Shown here one piece after another: positions 45,123 through 57,167 of a stretch of 64,000 nucleotides of DNA (its first letter is position 1; every line of letters starts with the position of its first letter). Below the pieces are notes generated by a model. That model did no database searches. It was not told the DNA's origin and saw only the letters and a program-made list of their open reading frames with translations. This DNA is from Rhizoclosmatium globosum. Its lineage: Eukaryota; Chytridiomycota; Chytridiomycetes; Chytridiales; Chytriomycetaceae. The DNA lies in NCBI GenBank assembly GCA_002104985.1, contig MCGO01000026.1, positions 186,001-250,000 of the forward strand, given 5' to 3'. A program made the translations under genes and the position numbers.

Positions 45123-48100
45123 TCAAATCAGGCCCTCCTCCCAGGGCTTCACAAATCTCCGCAGAAACTTGATTCGGTGTTTCGTTGCTGCTGCAACTTC
45201 TCCGCTAAGCTCACATCTTCGTTCGCAATACCCATTCACATCACTGACAACACCTTTACACTTGCGACATTCCAACAATGATTCAAGCATTTCATGAATG
45301 GTTCCAGATTCTAATGCACTTCCAACACGGCATGCTGTGCCTTTATGCTCCCCACCACAAAGCCAACAAGCTGCTCGAGAGTCTTCATGCCAAAGTGGTG
45401 TGTACCGGCGGAATGTGGATGTTACGATTGGTTCAATGTTGGGAAGAACAGGTGGGCGGAATCGTTTTGGTTTCGCTTGTTGATGCTGTCGTTGGATGTC
45501 AAGTTATTTATAGTGAGGAAAAAAAAATTGGAACCTCCCCATACACACCACACTACATACCTCTCTTTGCAAACTTGCAAACTCTTTGAGTTCGATATCT
45601 TCTTCAGGAATGATTTCAGTTGGTTGTTCAACTGTTTCGGCTGCCTCGGTCGCTGGAACCAAAATTGATTCAGGCAAATCCGAATCAGCAAAAGTCGTTG
45701 GCGCCAAGACTTCATGCAAAGGTTTCTCTTGAGAGCGTTCCTCGTCATGTTCATTTGATTGTTCCTCCAGTTGCTCGTTAAATCGTTCCTCCTGTTGCTC
45801 GTTAGGGCGTTCCTCCAGCTGCATACAAGAGTGTTCTTCAACCTGAGTATGAGAACGTTCTTCAAGCTGACGTTTGAGCAATTCGTTCTCCCTTCTCAAG
45901 TCTTCCAGCTCTTTTGCATATCCATGCTGAACTTGTTCCAAGATTTGAGTACGCAGATCCTCCACATTAAAACCGGGAGAGCTTTTAGGGGCCGGAGTCG
46001 TTTCTCGTGCGTCCAATGTAACTTGATCATCATTTGCTGCCATTGATCCAGACCCCACTTCCTCATTTTCCATAGCCGCAACGGGTCCAACTTCCAAATC
46101 TTCAACTTCAACTTCCATCAGATCTTCTTGGGACACAACAGAAACATCGACTGCAGTCATACGCTGTTTCCCAAGTCTCTTTTCTGTCGCTCTCATCTCA
46201 GCAACGTCATTTACCTCCATACTATTCGACAATTCCCGATGTTGATGGTCCTCAGCGACATCACTATACGCAGATTCAACTTCCTCCTGCCCCTCTTCCT
46301 TTCTTTCAGCCTCCCCAACAGCACCTTCAACAACCACCTGCACATCCACTTCCTTCTCCACCAGACCAACAACCTTTCTCTCCTTCTTCCCCTCACCCAC
46401 CACAACCTCAACCTCAACCTCCTCTTCGTCGTCACCATCCTCCTCCTCCACCTCCTGCAGAATCTGCAAAACCTGCTCATTGAGCAACTGATTCACAACA
46501 CCTTCGTCCGTATCACTCTCGTCTCGCAACTGAACTTGAGACTCAACAGCTCGGTCCTCAACAACCACGACCACAGAGTCTACTTCATCTTCGACTTCAG
46601 ATGTAACTGAATGCGCGGCTGGCGTGACTTCTCGTCGGAGGAGGTGTCGCCGAGCAACGCGGATCGATTCAGCACGGATTGAGCGACGTGGTTCGATGGC
46701 TACAAGGCCGTCGTCGTCATCATCGTCATCTGACATGAATCGAGTGTTATTTGCGATGGGTGGCGTGGTTGCTGTTGGTTCGGCTGGTGGAAGTGGGGGT
46801 GGTGGAGGTACAACCACTTCAATCGCGACTCCCAGTTTTGGTTGTTCCATGTCGTCGTCAACCAAGTTCACAACCTCGCATGTTTCGTTGGTGAGAACGA
46901 CTTCCAGCCGCAAGTCATCCGTTTCAAAGTTATGACTTTCTGGGGGTTGCGTTGATTCAACAGCTGTCATGGATGAAGGAGAAGCTGAGAGTATTGGAGT
47001 GATGGTAGATGCATTTGGTTGTAGAGGAAGTTGTGATGGTGTTGGATCTAGATCAAAGAGAAAGGAAAAAATTCTCAACAACGGAGAAAGAAACAACCCA
47101 ACGACTTGCACTCACCGTCCAACACAACACGTAGCGTCTGACCATTATCCTCTTCGAGCGCAATTGAGTTAAGTTCGGTAACATCCATGGGAACAGATTC
47201 ATTGACGACAGGTTCAACATCCATCGAAACAGACACACCTTCCAGCTTTTCATCCACAATCATTTTCGCATCGTCCTCTTCATTAACATGATTCTTCAAC
47301 AAAGTCACAGCTTCATTCGCTTCTTCCGTCGCTCCAATCGAAGGAGATGAACCTCTCATCCCTTTCTGTGATTGTTGTCCTGAAGACCCCTTCTTCCTTG
47401 TATGAAACGGAAAGCTAATGTCCGCTTGTGACTTTGTAGGATCTGTCACACCAGAGGCTGCTGTACGCGACCGCTTTCTGGAGTTGGAAGTGTTGTTAAC
47501 AGAATTGGTGGTTATGTTATCGATCGTCTCAGACGACACGATGGTTCGGGTTTTGCTGCGAGTTTTGCTGTACGTGATAGTCGGTGGTCGTGGTCGTTGA
47601 GGAATGAGTGTGTCGTCCAGTGCAACTGTTGTGGGAGGAATTGGTTTGGAGGAATCTGAAGAAGTTGGAGCGATAGTAACAGGTGGAAGTGTGGAACCGG
47701 AACCAGAGGTTGGTAAAGGTGCGGTGACAGCTGGGAGCGGGGGGGTTGAAGGAGGAATCACGATTTGGGTCGCCGCTGCTATGGCTCGACCTGGAACAAG
47801 TTTTCCCCGCGGCTTCGTTACAGGAGACTGAATGGGCTGGATTGTTGAAGTTGATGAAGCATCGAGTTTTTCGACTTTCATATTATTCCGCTTTTCAGAG
47901 GGAGACGATCGCTTCGAAGGCGGATCTTGCGTTAGTGGTGAAGATGAAGGTTTCGTGGTTGTCTTTTGATCGCATGAAGAAGTTTTTCGAGGAACAGAAG
48001 CTGAAGCAGATGAGATTGAAGAGGCTGGAGTAGCATGATTGAGAGCTTTTTGTCGACTGCTACTTCTGGAAGGCACGGTTGGATTTGGAAGGATAATTTT

Positions 48101-48783
48101 TTCGATAACAGTTGATGCTGCAATGTTGACGGCTGTAGCAATCATTTCTGGATTAGGTGACTCTGAAGTTGTGGATAAGAATGTAGAGGCTTTTGACGAT
48201 TCATTTGGAAAATCAACTTCTGATGCTGCAGTTGAAACCGCAGAATCAGGGTACTGAACAAGAGGTTTTTGTGTTGAAGTTGGAGATTCGTGCATTCTCG
48301 TCATTAATGTTGTGGTGGAAGGAGGGACAATAATATTCGGAAGAGAGGTCTGTTGAAGCGAATTTTCAGATAGCAGTTGTGCAGGTGTAATAACGGCAGA
48401 GGTGGAAGCATTCGGGGTGGCAGCGTCCAGGGGAGGAATACCATCAAATACAGGAGGATTCGAGACATGAAAGCCAAGGGATGGAGTGTCAAAGAAAGTA
48501 GAGGAAATTGAATCTTCGACAGCATGGCCGTTCATGGAAGGCGACAGACCATTTTGGATGGGGGAGGAGAAGTTGTCGAAAGTGCTGAGGGGCGAGTCCG
48601 GATCATCTGGATGTGGATTCAGATGGCTTTGAACACGTTGCCGATCCAATGAAGCATTCGCCGATGACTTTTTTGCTGATGAAGATGAAGACAGCTTCTC
48701 CTTTGGCTTCTTGTCCTTGTCCTTGTTCTTCTCACCATCTCCATCGACAGCCACACTTGAATTCCTGCGCTGTCGTTTCCTCA

Positions 48784-48817
<34 letters not shown>

Positions 48818-49339
48818 AGAAGACGCGAGGCCGAGCTTCTTCTTTTTAAGACGTCCGCGCAACCGATTCGCCTTTCCCTTTTGTTGTGATTCGAGGTTGT
48901 CGTCGTTGTTGTTGTTGTCGTCTTCCTCTTCGTCTTTCTCTTTCTCTTCGCCGTTGTCGTTGTTGTTGCTGTTGTTGTTGTTGTTGATGCCGATGTCCGA
49001 GTCTGAGTCGTGTTGCAGCTTGTCGAGTTGTTTTAGAATTGGGTCGTCCCAGTAGTCGTCGCCGTCGAATGCCGCAAATGCTCCCGTTGCTTCGAATGCG
49101 GCGACCACAGAGTATCCGCTACTTCGGACGGCGGCGCTGCGGGGCGGCGGCCTGCCCTGGAGCACACTCAGTTCGGCGACTGACACTCCGGCTTCGCGTG
49201 CAAGGGCTGCCTGCGCTTCGCTCGTGCTTGTGCTCGTGCTCATGCTGCTACTGCTTGCTCGCGGCGACTTGGCCGCTCGCGTGCTGCGTCCCTGCCCATT
49301 TGTGTTAGAAGCATCTGGTAGATTACAAACACGTACCAT
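45123..49339 (-). CDS. Large disordered protein with Cys-rich C-terminal zinc-ribbon-like domain
   Basis: Three exons: 49339-47116, 47047-45561, 45485-45123 (1357 aa). Not recognised. A short ordered N-terminal part (SVAELSVLQGRPPP; FDGDDYWDDPILKQLDKLQ) is followed by ~900 residues of Ser/Thr/Pro-rich and acidic low complexity, an Arg-rich patch, then a Gln/Glu coiled-coil with near-repeats of E(R/Q)(S/F)NEQ(L/Q)EE. The third exon encodes a conserved-looking domain: RYTPLWHEDSRAACWLCGG, EHKGTACRVG, and CRKCKGVVSDVNGYCERRC, with 7-8 Cys likely binding zinc. It is probably nuclear (basic patches such as RKRQRRNSS). The start is uncertain; a Met 32 codons on, at about 49243, is also possible. 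Confidence 0.65.
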
Positions 49340-49388
49340 CAAATTCCGACAATTATTTATTCGTGGAAAAAGAAGGAAGTACAAGAAT

Positions 49389-52300
49389 TCAATTCAACGA
49401 ATCTACACGCGGATTATAGTGCCGTGATGCAACAGATCGCGTTGAATCGTTACTCTTTCTCTTGTCTCCCAAAGCTCCAACCCAAACAAGGTTATCACGA
49501 CTTGCATTCGCACTCGCTGATGACGATGATTCCTTGTTCACTACTGCTCCTGTTCCTGCTCCCTCATCCTCGTCAACGATTCGGAATACTCGCTTTGACG
49601 GTCCTATTCCTCCCTTCACTGCCTTTAAATACTGGATTGGCACCATGCCAATCTTTTTGCCTTGACTCAAATTCATGGCTTTACACCATCCATCTTCGTA
49701 TTGTCTGTCCACGTGTATCAAATCGCCTGCTCCCATCGACAGCTCATCGCCTCTTGTTCCAAAAAACTGTTCTCTCGAGACATGCGTTGGCTGTGACCAA
49801 TCTTTGGATGTTATAGGACTGAACGCTTTCGTTGTTCCTTCCTTTCTTTTCCCTGGTGTCGTTGTCGGCGGACTGAATGGAATCACTTTCTTGGCTGTTG
49901 TCGTGGTCGTTGTCATTGTAGCCCCTGTCGGTGAATTATTGTCGGTATTCAACTTTGTCGTCCGGATGGCTTCTGGTTTCTTGAGTGAAGCCCTCTGTTT
50001 TGTGATGGATTGACGCAAGCTATCTGCTGCATCGTTCGCGTCTGGTTCTACAAACTTGATTTCTGGTTCTTTGAGCGACGCTCGCTGTTTTGTAATGGAT
50101 TCTCGTAAACTATCCGTTGCATCCGATTCATTTGGTTCTACCGCTTTGAGATCTATCTTCTTTAGAGATGCTCGCTGTTTTGTAATGGAATCTCGTAGGC
50201 TTTCATGTTCCATTTCTGGCTTCGAGATTCTCCTTGGTAGACTTCTTGGTATTTTTGCGTTACTATCGCCAGTATTGGTCGTGGTTGGATAAACGCTATT
50301 GTAATTGAATCCATCAGCCGAATGAACTTGATTGGTATGAATATCATCATCGGATTCATTCTTGATGATAGGGCCAGATTGTAGAAGGCTTCCAAAACTC
50401 TCGCGTGCACTTGTAACTTCCTTATCCACCTGAGAATAATCTTCTTCCTCTTCTTCCACCTCCCCATACTGCATACCATAATCAAGTTCTGGCAGGTTCT
50501 CCTCTTCTTCTGAGTAACGTCTCCCAAGAGATGAACCTCCTTGCTCACTCTCAAGGTCATAAACATCATCCATTTCAATCGTAGATGATCTTTGCTCCAT
50601 CACCTGTCGCAGCGCACTCTGAGTCTGAGGAACACTTTCACGAGGACCCACCGCATATGAGTCCAACAAACTCCACAAATGAGCACTATCCGAAATCGAT
50701 CCATTCCTAGAGTCGTGATCACCTTCCCCTAACGGTCTCGGACGTCCAGCAACTCCCTCATCTCCAACCTCCAACTCCTCTGTCCTTCCCAACCCCGGAA
50801 CAGCAACAACAGTAGCAGTATCCCCAATCTTCCACAATTTCCCAAACCCTTTCATACCTACACCTCCACCATCTGTCATACCACCACCATTCCCATGCAA
50901 CCCTGTATCCCGTTCACCACCACCAACACTTGCACCACCCGGCACAATAAAATCAATTGGCGATGCAATAGCCCCACCACCACCACCCTCCCCCTCTTCA
51001 ACAGCCCTCAAACTACCCGTGCTGTCACGGTAAAACTCTTGCACACTTGAAACACTTGAGCGTTCCATGAACGGCGGGAGTTGCGGCGGTTGAACAGGCC
51101 CTGAAAATCGGGGCTCAACGTGAGGGATGGGGTCTGGATGTTGAGTGTTCGTTGGTTTTGGGAGGTCAGGGTGGGTTTCGGGGGCTGAGTTGCGTTGGTT
51201 TCGGCGGTGGCGGCGGTAGAATATTGCGGCGGTTATGAAGAGGATGACGGCTGCTGCGGTTGCAATTGAGGCTGCGATTGCGATTGTGGTGTTGTTTGTG
51301 GAGGTAGATGAGGAAGTTGGGGGTGGTGCGACGGCAGGGAGGACAGGTGTTGGGCTGGTTGAGTTGGTTTTAATTGTTGGGCTGGTTGAAATCGTTGAAA
51401 TTGTTGAGATTGTTGATGTTGTTGGGTTTGCGGTTTGAGGTTGGGGTTGATTGGATGTGGAATTGGTGGGTTGTGTGTTTGCGATGGGGGTCGCTGAAGT
51501 GAATTGTTCCTGTGTAGTAATAATAGTTATTATGCGACTTGAAGCTACTGGGGCTATGTAAGGAGGTTGGGTAGTCGCTGGCGTATATGTTACTTGAGTG
51601 TTACTTGATACTGGTAGCCTGGGATCTATTACAAGACGTGCCCGTCAGTAATACGTTAAAAACCCAAGAGAGAAAAAGTGGTTTTCACCTGGCGATGGTG
51701 GTGGCCCGGGTAATGGTTTTGATGGAATAATCACTGAAATCTTAACATTTGTACTCGTTGGCAGCGAATTAATTAAGGTATTTGATGAATTGATTGAATT
51801 GATTTGATGAGCTACTGAATTATTCCTCGATATTGGCGCTTGCGTTGTGTAGGAGCTGAAGGATGATGATGATGATGATGATGATACAGTGGAGGTAGAT
51901 GCGCGAGAGGAAGACACCGGAAGTTTAATCATTTGTGTGGCAGAGAATATAGATGTTGAATATGATGTAAATATGCTGTGTGTAGAGCCGACACCCTTGT
52001 CAATTACAGTTACAATACTTGTTTCGCTTGAAGAAGGAACAGAAAGCGAAGATATCGTGGTTATAAACGAAATTGGATTTAAATAGGATGGTTCTGGTGT
52101 GATTCCAGACGTAATCGTTGGGTTCTCTGGGCAGTTGTATGGGAAGTCACAACTTCGTGTCGGTCCACAGCAAATGGTTCCTGGAGCACAAAACTGAGCA
52201 CCAAACCACATGAATTCTAATGCATAGATTCAAATTATGATAGCTTATTTAACGCAAATTCAACTATACCTTCATTCGAACACAGCTTGAAAGAATTCAC

Positions 52301-52390
52301 GGAAACACAAGCAATTTCACCGTTTTTCGCACCTTGACATGTTTGCTCTGATGAAGCTCGACGGCGCTGTTTGTGTTTGTCCCTCTCCAT
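49389..52390 (-). CDS. Chitin-binding (CBM19-like) single-pass membrane protein with cytoplasmic SH3 domain
   Basis: Three exons: 52390-52270, 52216-51689, 51625-49389 (961 aa). The N-terminal Cys-rich module (TCQGAKNGEIACVSVNSFKL, CSNE, FCAPGTICC) fits the CBM19 chitin-binding pattern, with the first intron inside it. A ~320-residue Ser/Thr-rich region suits an O-glycosylated wall-spanning stalk. One TM follows (IAIAASIATAAAVILFITAA) with a stop-transfer RRHRR. The cytoplasmic part has three copies of a ~34-residue unit around SITKQRASLK (50220-49950) and an SH3 domain near the end (FFGTRGDELSMGAGDLIHV; GWCKAMN; GMVPIQYL). The layout suggests a wall-stress sensor (inference). No clear signal peptide is visible, so the true start may be an upstream exon. 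Confidence 0.75.
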
Positions 52391-52566
52391 TTTATTGTGA
52401 TTGGAATGCTGAAGAACAATGACCAAAGAAGCAAGAATGTCCCAATCAAATTGAAAAGCCTATTTAAAGGACTTCTATTCTGTTATAAATACTGTAAAAG
52501 AAAAAGGAGAGAAATGAGTATGGGATGGATGTTGGACAAAGTTTTGGAAACCAAAAAGGAACGCAA

Positions 52567-55500
52567 ATGACATCAAGTGGGGAACCTGTTACCACCATCA
52601 GTGCGGAACACCCGCAGATTGGTTCCTGGCTGATGAGACTGTTTCAGGTAAGGAATGCACCACAGGAAATCTGTCGGATGCGAGATCAAGTGTTGCCAAA
52701 TATATGAGGGCACCTTCCACGTTGGAAGCGACGAACAACAAGTCTCTCACACTCTTTTAACTGCATGAATTCCCCGACTAATGGCTTATTTGAATGTCCA
52801 GAGCGACTTCTTCGATGCTCGCTTAGCCCTCCACTACCTCCACCTGTACCCAAATAACGAAGCTATTCAAGCATACATCTGCAATGCCTTTCGATCGTTT
52901 CCAGAGGCGGATTGCGAATTCTGGCTGCCGCAAATCCTGTAACTACTCGCTAATTGGTGAATGTGTTAGGCCCCTAACCAAACGGGTTTCACAGGCATAT
53001 TTTGATTACACGTGGAGGCGCTGACATTGAGAGCTTCATAATCGATAGGGCTATGCATTCGGATCATATGGCGATTTTGGTATGTGTTAAGAGTGATGCA
53101 ATATTGGTTGTTATCGAATTACAAACACCTTCCCTTCAGACTTTGTGGCATCTACAGACGTATTTGAACCAGGGACACCTCAGCTCGACAAATCCAAATG
53201 CCCAAGAGCTTCTTCATCGCGTATATCAACGAACACAGTTCATTTTGTTCGGGAAGGGAACTTCCACGTCTCTTGCAGCTTCGCCAGCAGTAGACGATAC
53301 GGCCATCATTCAGTCGATTAGTCCAGTAGCTCAATCTATTGCTACTATCAAACCAAGTTCGGCTCCGCAGTCTCGAAAGCGATCGGATAATTTGGATCGC
53401 ACCATCAGTCCAGAAAGTGAAGGAAGCAGTGCAGGATTCTACAAAATCGAAACATCACATATAGAAAACGTGAGCCTAGCTGGGGATGTTTTGCAAGGGG
53501 ATGACGATGATTCACCATCAGCATCATTGAGCAATTCATTGAGTTCTACCGGAAATGATGGTGCAACAGCTGAAGGGCACGACTATGATCCCATGAAAGA
53601 GAGTGTCGTGATTGTTCGAGGATCAGGGCCGGGCATGACAAGCGAGGCGTTTGGCCGTGGCTCTGTCGCTTTTGACGGTGAACACAAATTCGCTTCTTCC
53701 ATTGGGTTTCCAATGTCGGCTCCCACCATAGAAGAAATGGGGATGGGAACTGCTTTCAACAGGAGCGTGAGATTTGTTTCAACCACGGGCAGTCAATCAC
53801 ATTCGCGAGGAACAGAAGGGATGGAATCTGGTCGTCCGTCCGATCTCGAATGGATGATGGTGAACAAGCCTGACTATACATACTTTGAAGATCCTCGTAT
53901 GCGTTATTTCCACTCACAACTGCAGTTTATTATGACATTGTCGGATATTTCTGACCGTTTACGAAGTGTCCCCAAGCCCAACAGACAGAGTGCTTTATTT
54001 GCTGAGCTGTCTTTGTTGAATCATAATTTGCCAGCCAATGTTTGTATACCTCTTTGGTGTTCTGGAGGAACTGGAGAGAAGAATCACCACTGGGTCGTTC
54101 GAGTTCCACCAAATGACGGTGTTACCTTGAATTCTGCGGATCGAGTTCGTTTCCTCTTCAAAATCCTGAGATTTTACTTACGAGCATTCTAGGTCCCTTA
54201 TCTGCTGATCTTAGAAATTGTAGATGACGTTGACAACGAACTCTCTTCAGACGAAGCTTTGAGCAAACGCTTATCAATCAACTCAAACGCACAAACACCC
54301 ACCATTGCAAGATTAAAGCCAGATTTATTGGACCCCCAAGAAGCACGCCCGTCATCCTCATCCTTGAATGCTCTGGATCTTGGAGAAAACTCCGAACCAA
54401 ATGCAGAATACTACAAAACAGTTCAAAATCGCAGGAATCACATGTCACCTGCTGCTTCAACTGAAAAACAGGGAAGTGGTGAAGAATCATCTGCCCCGAT
54501 TGTTGTAAAGACTCCACCACGACCAATTGGACAGTCTCGTTCAACATCCTCGTCTTCTTTGGCTCTCACCGCTGCTAATACTGCTGTGGATGAATATACT
54601 CAAAAAATGCGGACAGCAGCTGTTATGCTGGCTCAATTGTATCAACAACAAGCTGGTGCACCAAGTGGTACTTCGTCTCCAAGCGGGTCAAACTCGCCAA
54701 GCCCTCATCGGAAGTCAGAATCTGGAACTACTGCCCTTGCTGGTGCTGCTGCATCTGGCGGTGGTATGAAAGTAGACTTTGAAGCGATTCGTCATCGACT
54801 GGTCCAGGAAATGTCTGTTCTTGAAGAGAAACGTTTAAAAGCGATGGAGGAGCAAAGGGCCGCCGAACATGCTTTGGAAAGCGAACATCAGGCTGGATCA
54901 GTGGAAACAGGTGGAGATTCATCTGCATTGAACAGCTCTGGTGACGGAAGTGACGAGGCAGTACCTGAAGGAATTGACACAAGATTGCACGGAGAACTGT
55001 TTAAGAAGGACAAAGATGATCCAAGTGGTTGGTGCCTGTTTATATCTTCATTTTGTTCGCTAATCTTCTTCCCCAGCTGCTGTCTTCAAAGAGTCATGGG
55101 ATGCTAAATGCGCAAGAATTCGAGCTTCCTCGCCTTACGGTAAAAACCCATCATGGAAGCTTATGTCAGTTATTGTGAAGTCTGGCTCTGACTTGAGACA
55201 AGAAGTTTTGGCGTTGCAGCTTATCAAGGAGATGCAACGAATTTGGAAAGAGGAAAATGTTCCTGTTTGGGTACATTAGTAAGTTTCAACTTTGTGTCAG
55301 AAGTGGTCTTAACTGAGATGGATAGCTATCGCGTTTTGGTCACTTCCAAAGATGGTGGCCTTATTGAAACTGTTCAAAACGCCATTTCGGTCCACTCTAT
55401 CAAGAAAGATGGTTACAATCAGAACTTGAACCAACCAGGAGTTGCTTATTCCCTCTATGACTATTTCATTCAGGTTTGTTGATTCTGAGATGAGTCAAGT

Positions 55501-56241
55501 GCTGATATTGTCTGCTAGGAATTCGGAGCACCAGCTTCCAAGAAGTTTCTTAAGGCCCAAGATGCGTTCATGAGAAGTCTTGCTGGGTATTCAGTGGTTT
55601 GCTACCTCTTGCAGATCAAGGACAGGCATAACGGAAATATTCTTGTTGATAAGGAGGGACATACTATTCACATTGATTTTGGCTTCATGTTGAGCAACTC
55701 TCCTGGAAATATGGGTTTCGAATTGGCACCCTTCAAATTACCTCAAGAATTCGTTGACATTCTCGGGGGAACAAGAAGCCTTAAGTTCCAGCAATACCGA
55801 AAGTTGTGTAAAGACGCCTTTATTGCCGTACGTAAGCGTTGGGATTTGATTGTGGGTCTTGTGGAAATTATGGAGAAGGACTCTGTTCTGCCCTGTTTCA
55901 CAGGTACTTCAGTGAAACCTGGCCAAGCCCCAACTGTACCTACTCCGACACCGGCAGCAAGCACTGGATTATTTGGTGGTTTCTTCAGTGCTGAGCAGCC
56001 AAGTTCAAGTAGTTCGTCTCCTTATGGGAGCTCGCAATCATTGAGTGGTGGTGGTAAACCTGTCAGCGTTGGATCAAATCCTGCACTTCCGGTGAGTATG
56101 AAACTGAAAGAGCGGTTTTCGCTTGGAATGACGGAACCCCAAGTGATGGACTATGTGGATCGTTTGGTTGATAGCAGTATAAACTCTATCATGACCAGAT
56201 TATATGATGCATTCCAATGGTATTCAAACGGTGTGTTATAA
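52567..56241 (+). CDS. PIK1: Phosphatidylinositol 4-kinase beta (Pik1 type)
   Basis: Eight exons: 52567-52647, 52802-52938, 52995-53079, 53140-54144, 54193-55027, 55077-55278, 55326-55473, 55519-56241 (1071 aa). An N-terminal lipid-kinase-unique helical domain (DFFDARLALHYLHLYPNNEA) is followed by Ser-rich linkers, then the split kinase: VPYLLILEIVDDV, the lysine-containing SPYGKNPSWKLMSVIVKSGS, DLRQEVLALQLIKEMQ, the catalytic DRHNGN (Asp866) and IDFGFM (Asp884), and the C-terminal MDYVDRLVDSSINSIMTRLY. It makes PI4P at the Golgi, normally with ARF and frequenin; an ARF gene lies 3 kb away. A ~70-residue Ser/Gly insert sits between the activation region and the last helix. Confidence 0.95.
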
Positions 56242-56273
56242 GATGCAATTAGGAAATAAAAATAGTAAAGTAT

Positions 56274-56645
56274 ATGTTTCCAGAAGTTTTCCATCAAATG
56301 GATTCAAAGACGTTTGCACGAATTTCCACTGCAGTCATCGCACCACCAACTAATGAAGCAGCAGCCGTTGAGTCAAATGTCGTGTCTTCCTTGGAGGTCC
56401 AGCCAACCTCTTCGATTCAACTTGACAGTGATATGGCAGCGGCAACAAAGATTAATCTCCAGTCATGGATGCTACCAGCAATAATTGGCTGCATCGCTTT
56501 GCTTTTTGTGGTCTTGCTGTTGGGAGTTATTGTATCGAAACGCGCCAACAAATACAAGCACGGGAATCGCCGTCTTCTGCAAAAGAAATCCAGCAACATC
56601 AATCTTTTAAAAAACTCCCCCGGTTCTTGTTTTAATTTAGTATAA
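56274..56645 (+). CDS. Small single-pass membrane protein, unknown
   Basis: Single exon, 123 aa. A polar N-terminal half, one strong TM (MLPAIIGCIALLFVVLLLGVIV) and a basic tail (SKRANKYKHGNRRLLQKK) give a probable type I or III topology with the basic side in the cytosol. No signal peptide is obvious and I recognise no family. It lies 32 bp after the PI4-kinase stop, so its upstream region includes the PI4K 3' end (AATAAAAATAG). It could also be an artefact of an open frame, but the TM plus positive-inside tail argues for a real gene. Confidence 0.5.
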   Translation: MFPEVFHQMDSKTFARISTAVIAPPTNEAAAVESNVVSSLEVQPTSSIQLDSDMAAATKINLQSWMLPAIIGCIALLFVVLLLGVIVSKRANKYKHGNRRLLQKKSSNINLLKNSPGSCFNLV

Positions 56646-56706
56646 AAAAACAGTAGTAACTTTGAGGTGGAATCCCCCATGTGGGAGAAAGTATCAAAAA
56701 AACGTC

Positions 56707-57144
56707 ATGGGTGCTTTTACTATCGAAGACGTTGCGAAGCACAACACCGAATCTGACTGCTGGGTAAGTGTTCTTATTTGTTCTTATATCCACAGTATGC
56801 TAGCTCACTCGCAAGTGAGCGTCAAGTATCTGTTGTATCAGAAGTGGCACTTCCTTGAGCTCTTGGCAATCAAGTATCGTAACCTTTACTTTCAATATAG
56901 ATCATCATTGATGGAAAGGCCTACGACGTGACCTCATTCCTCGACGACCACCCAGGCGGCAAGAAGATCATCCTCAAGGTGAGTGAGTCAACGCCACTCG
57001 AACTCGACCCTGACAAATGATAATCAGGTTGCGGGGAAGGACGCCTCAAAGCAGTTCCATCAATATCACAATGCTGCCCAAGTGCTGAGAAAGTTTGGCC
57101 CAAAACTCGAAAAGGGTGATGTGAAGAAAGACGCGAAGTTGTAA
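56707..57144 (+). CDS. Soluble cytochrome b5-like protein
   Basis: Three exons: 56707-56763, 56901-56978, 57028-57144 (83 aa). [19 protein letters not shown], then [20 protein letters not shown] (first haem His) and FHQYHN (second His region). It ends right after the domain with a Lys-rich tail and no membrane anchor, so it is a short soluble b5-like haem protein, unlike the anchored one at 28338-29247. It converges on the CFAP210-like gene with 23 bp between stops. Confidence 0.9.
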
Positions 57145-57167
57145 CACGAGAAAACATCTCCTTTATA

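Noticed and set aside
48711..49055. Plus-strand Ser/Pro/Glu-rich frames over 48.6-49.3 kb
   Set aside because: They mirror the simple-sequence coding (GAGCCC, GTTGTT runs) of the large minus-strand gene and have no domain.
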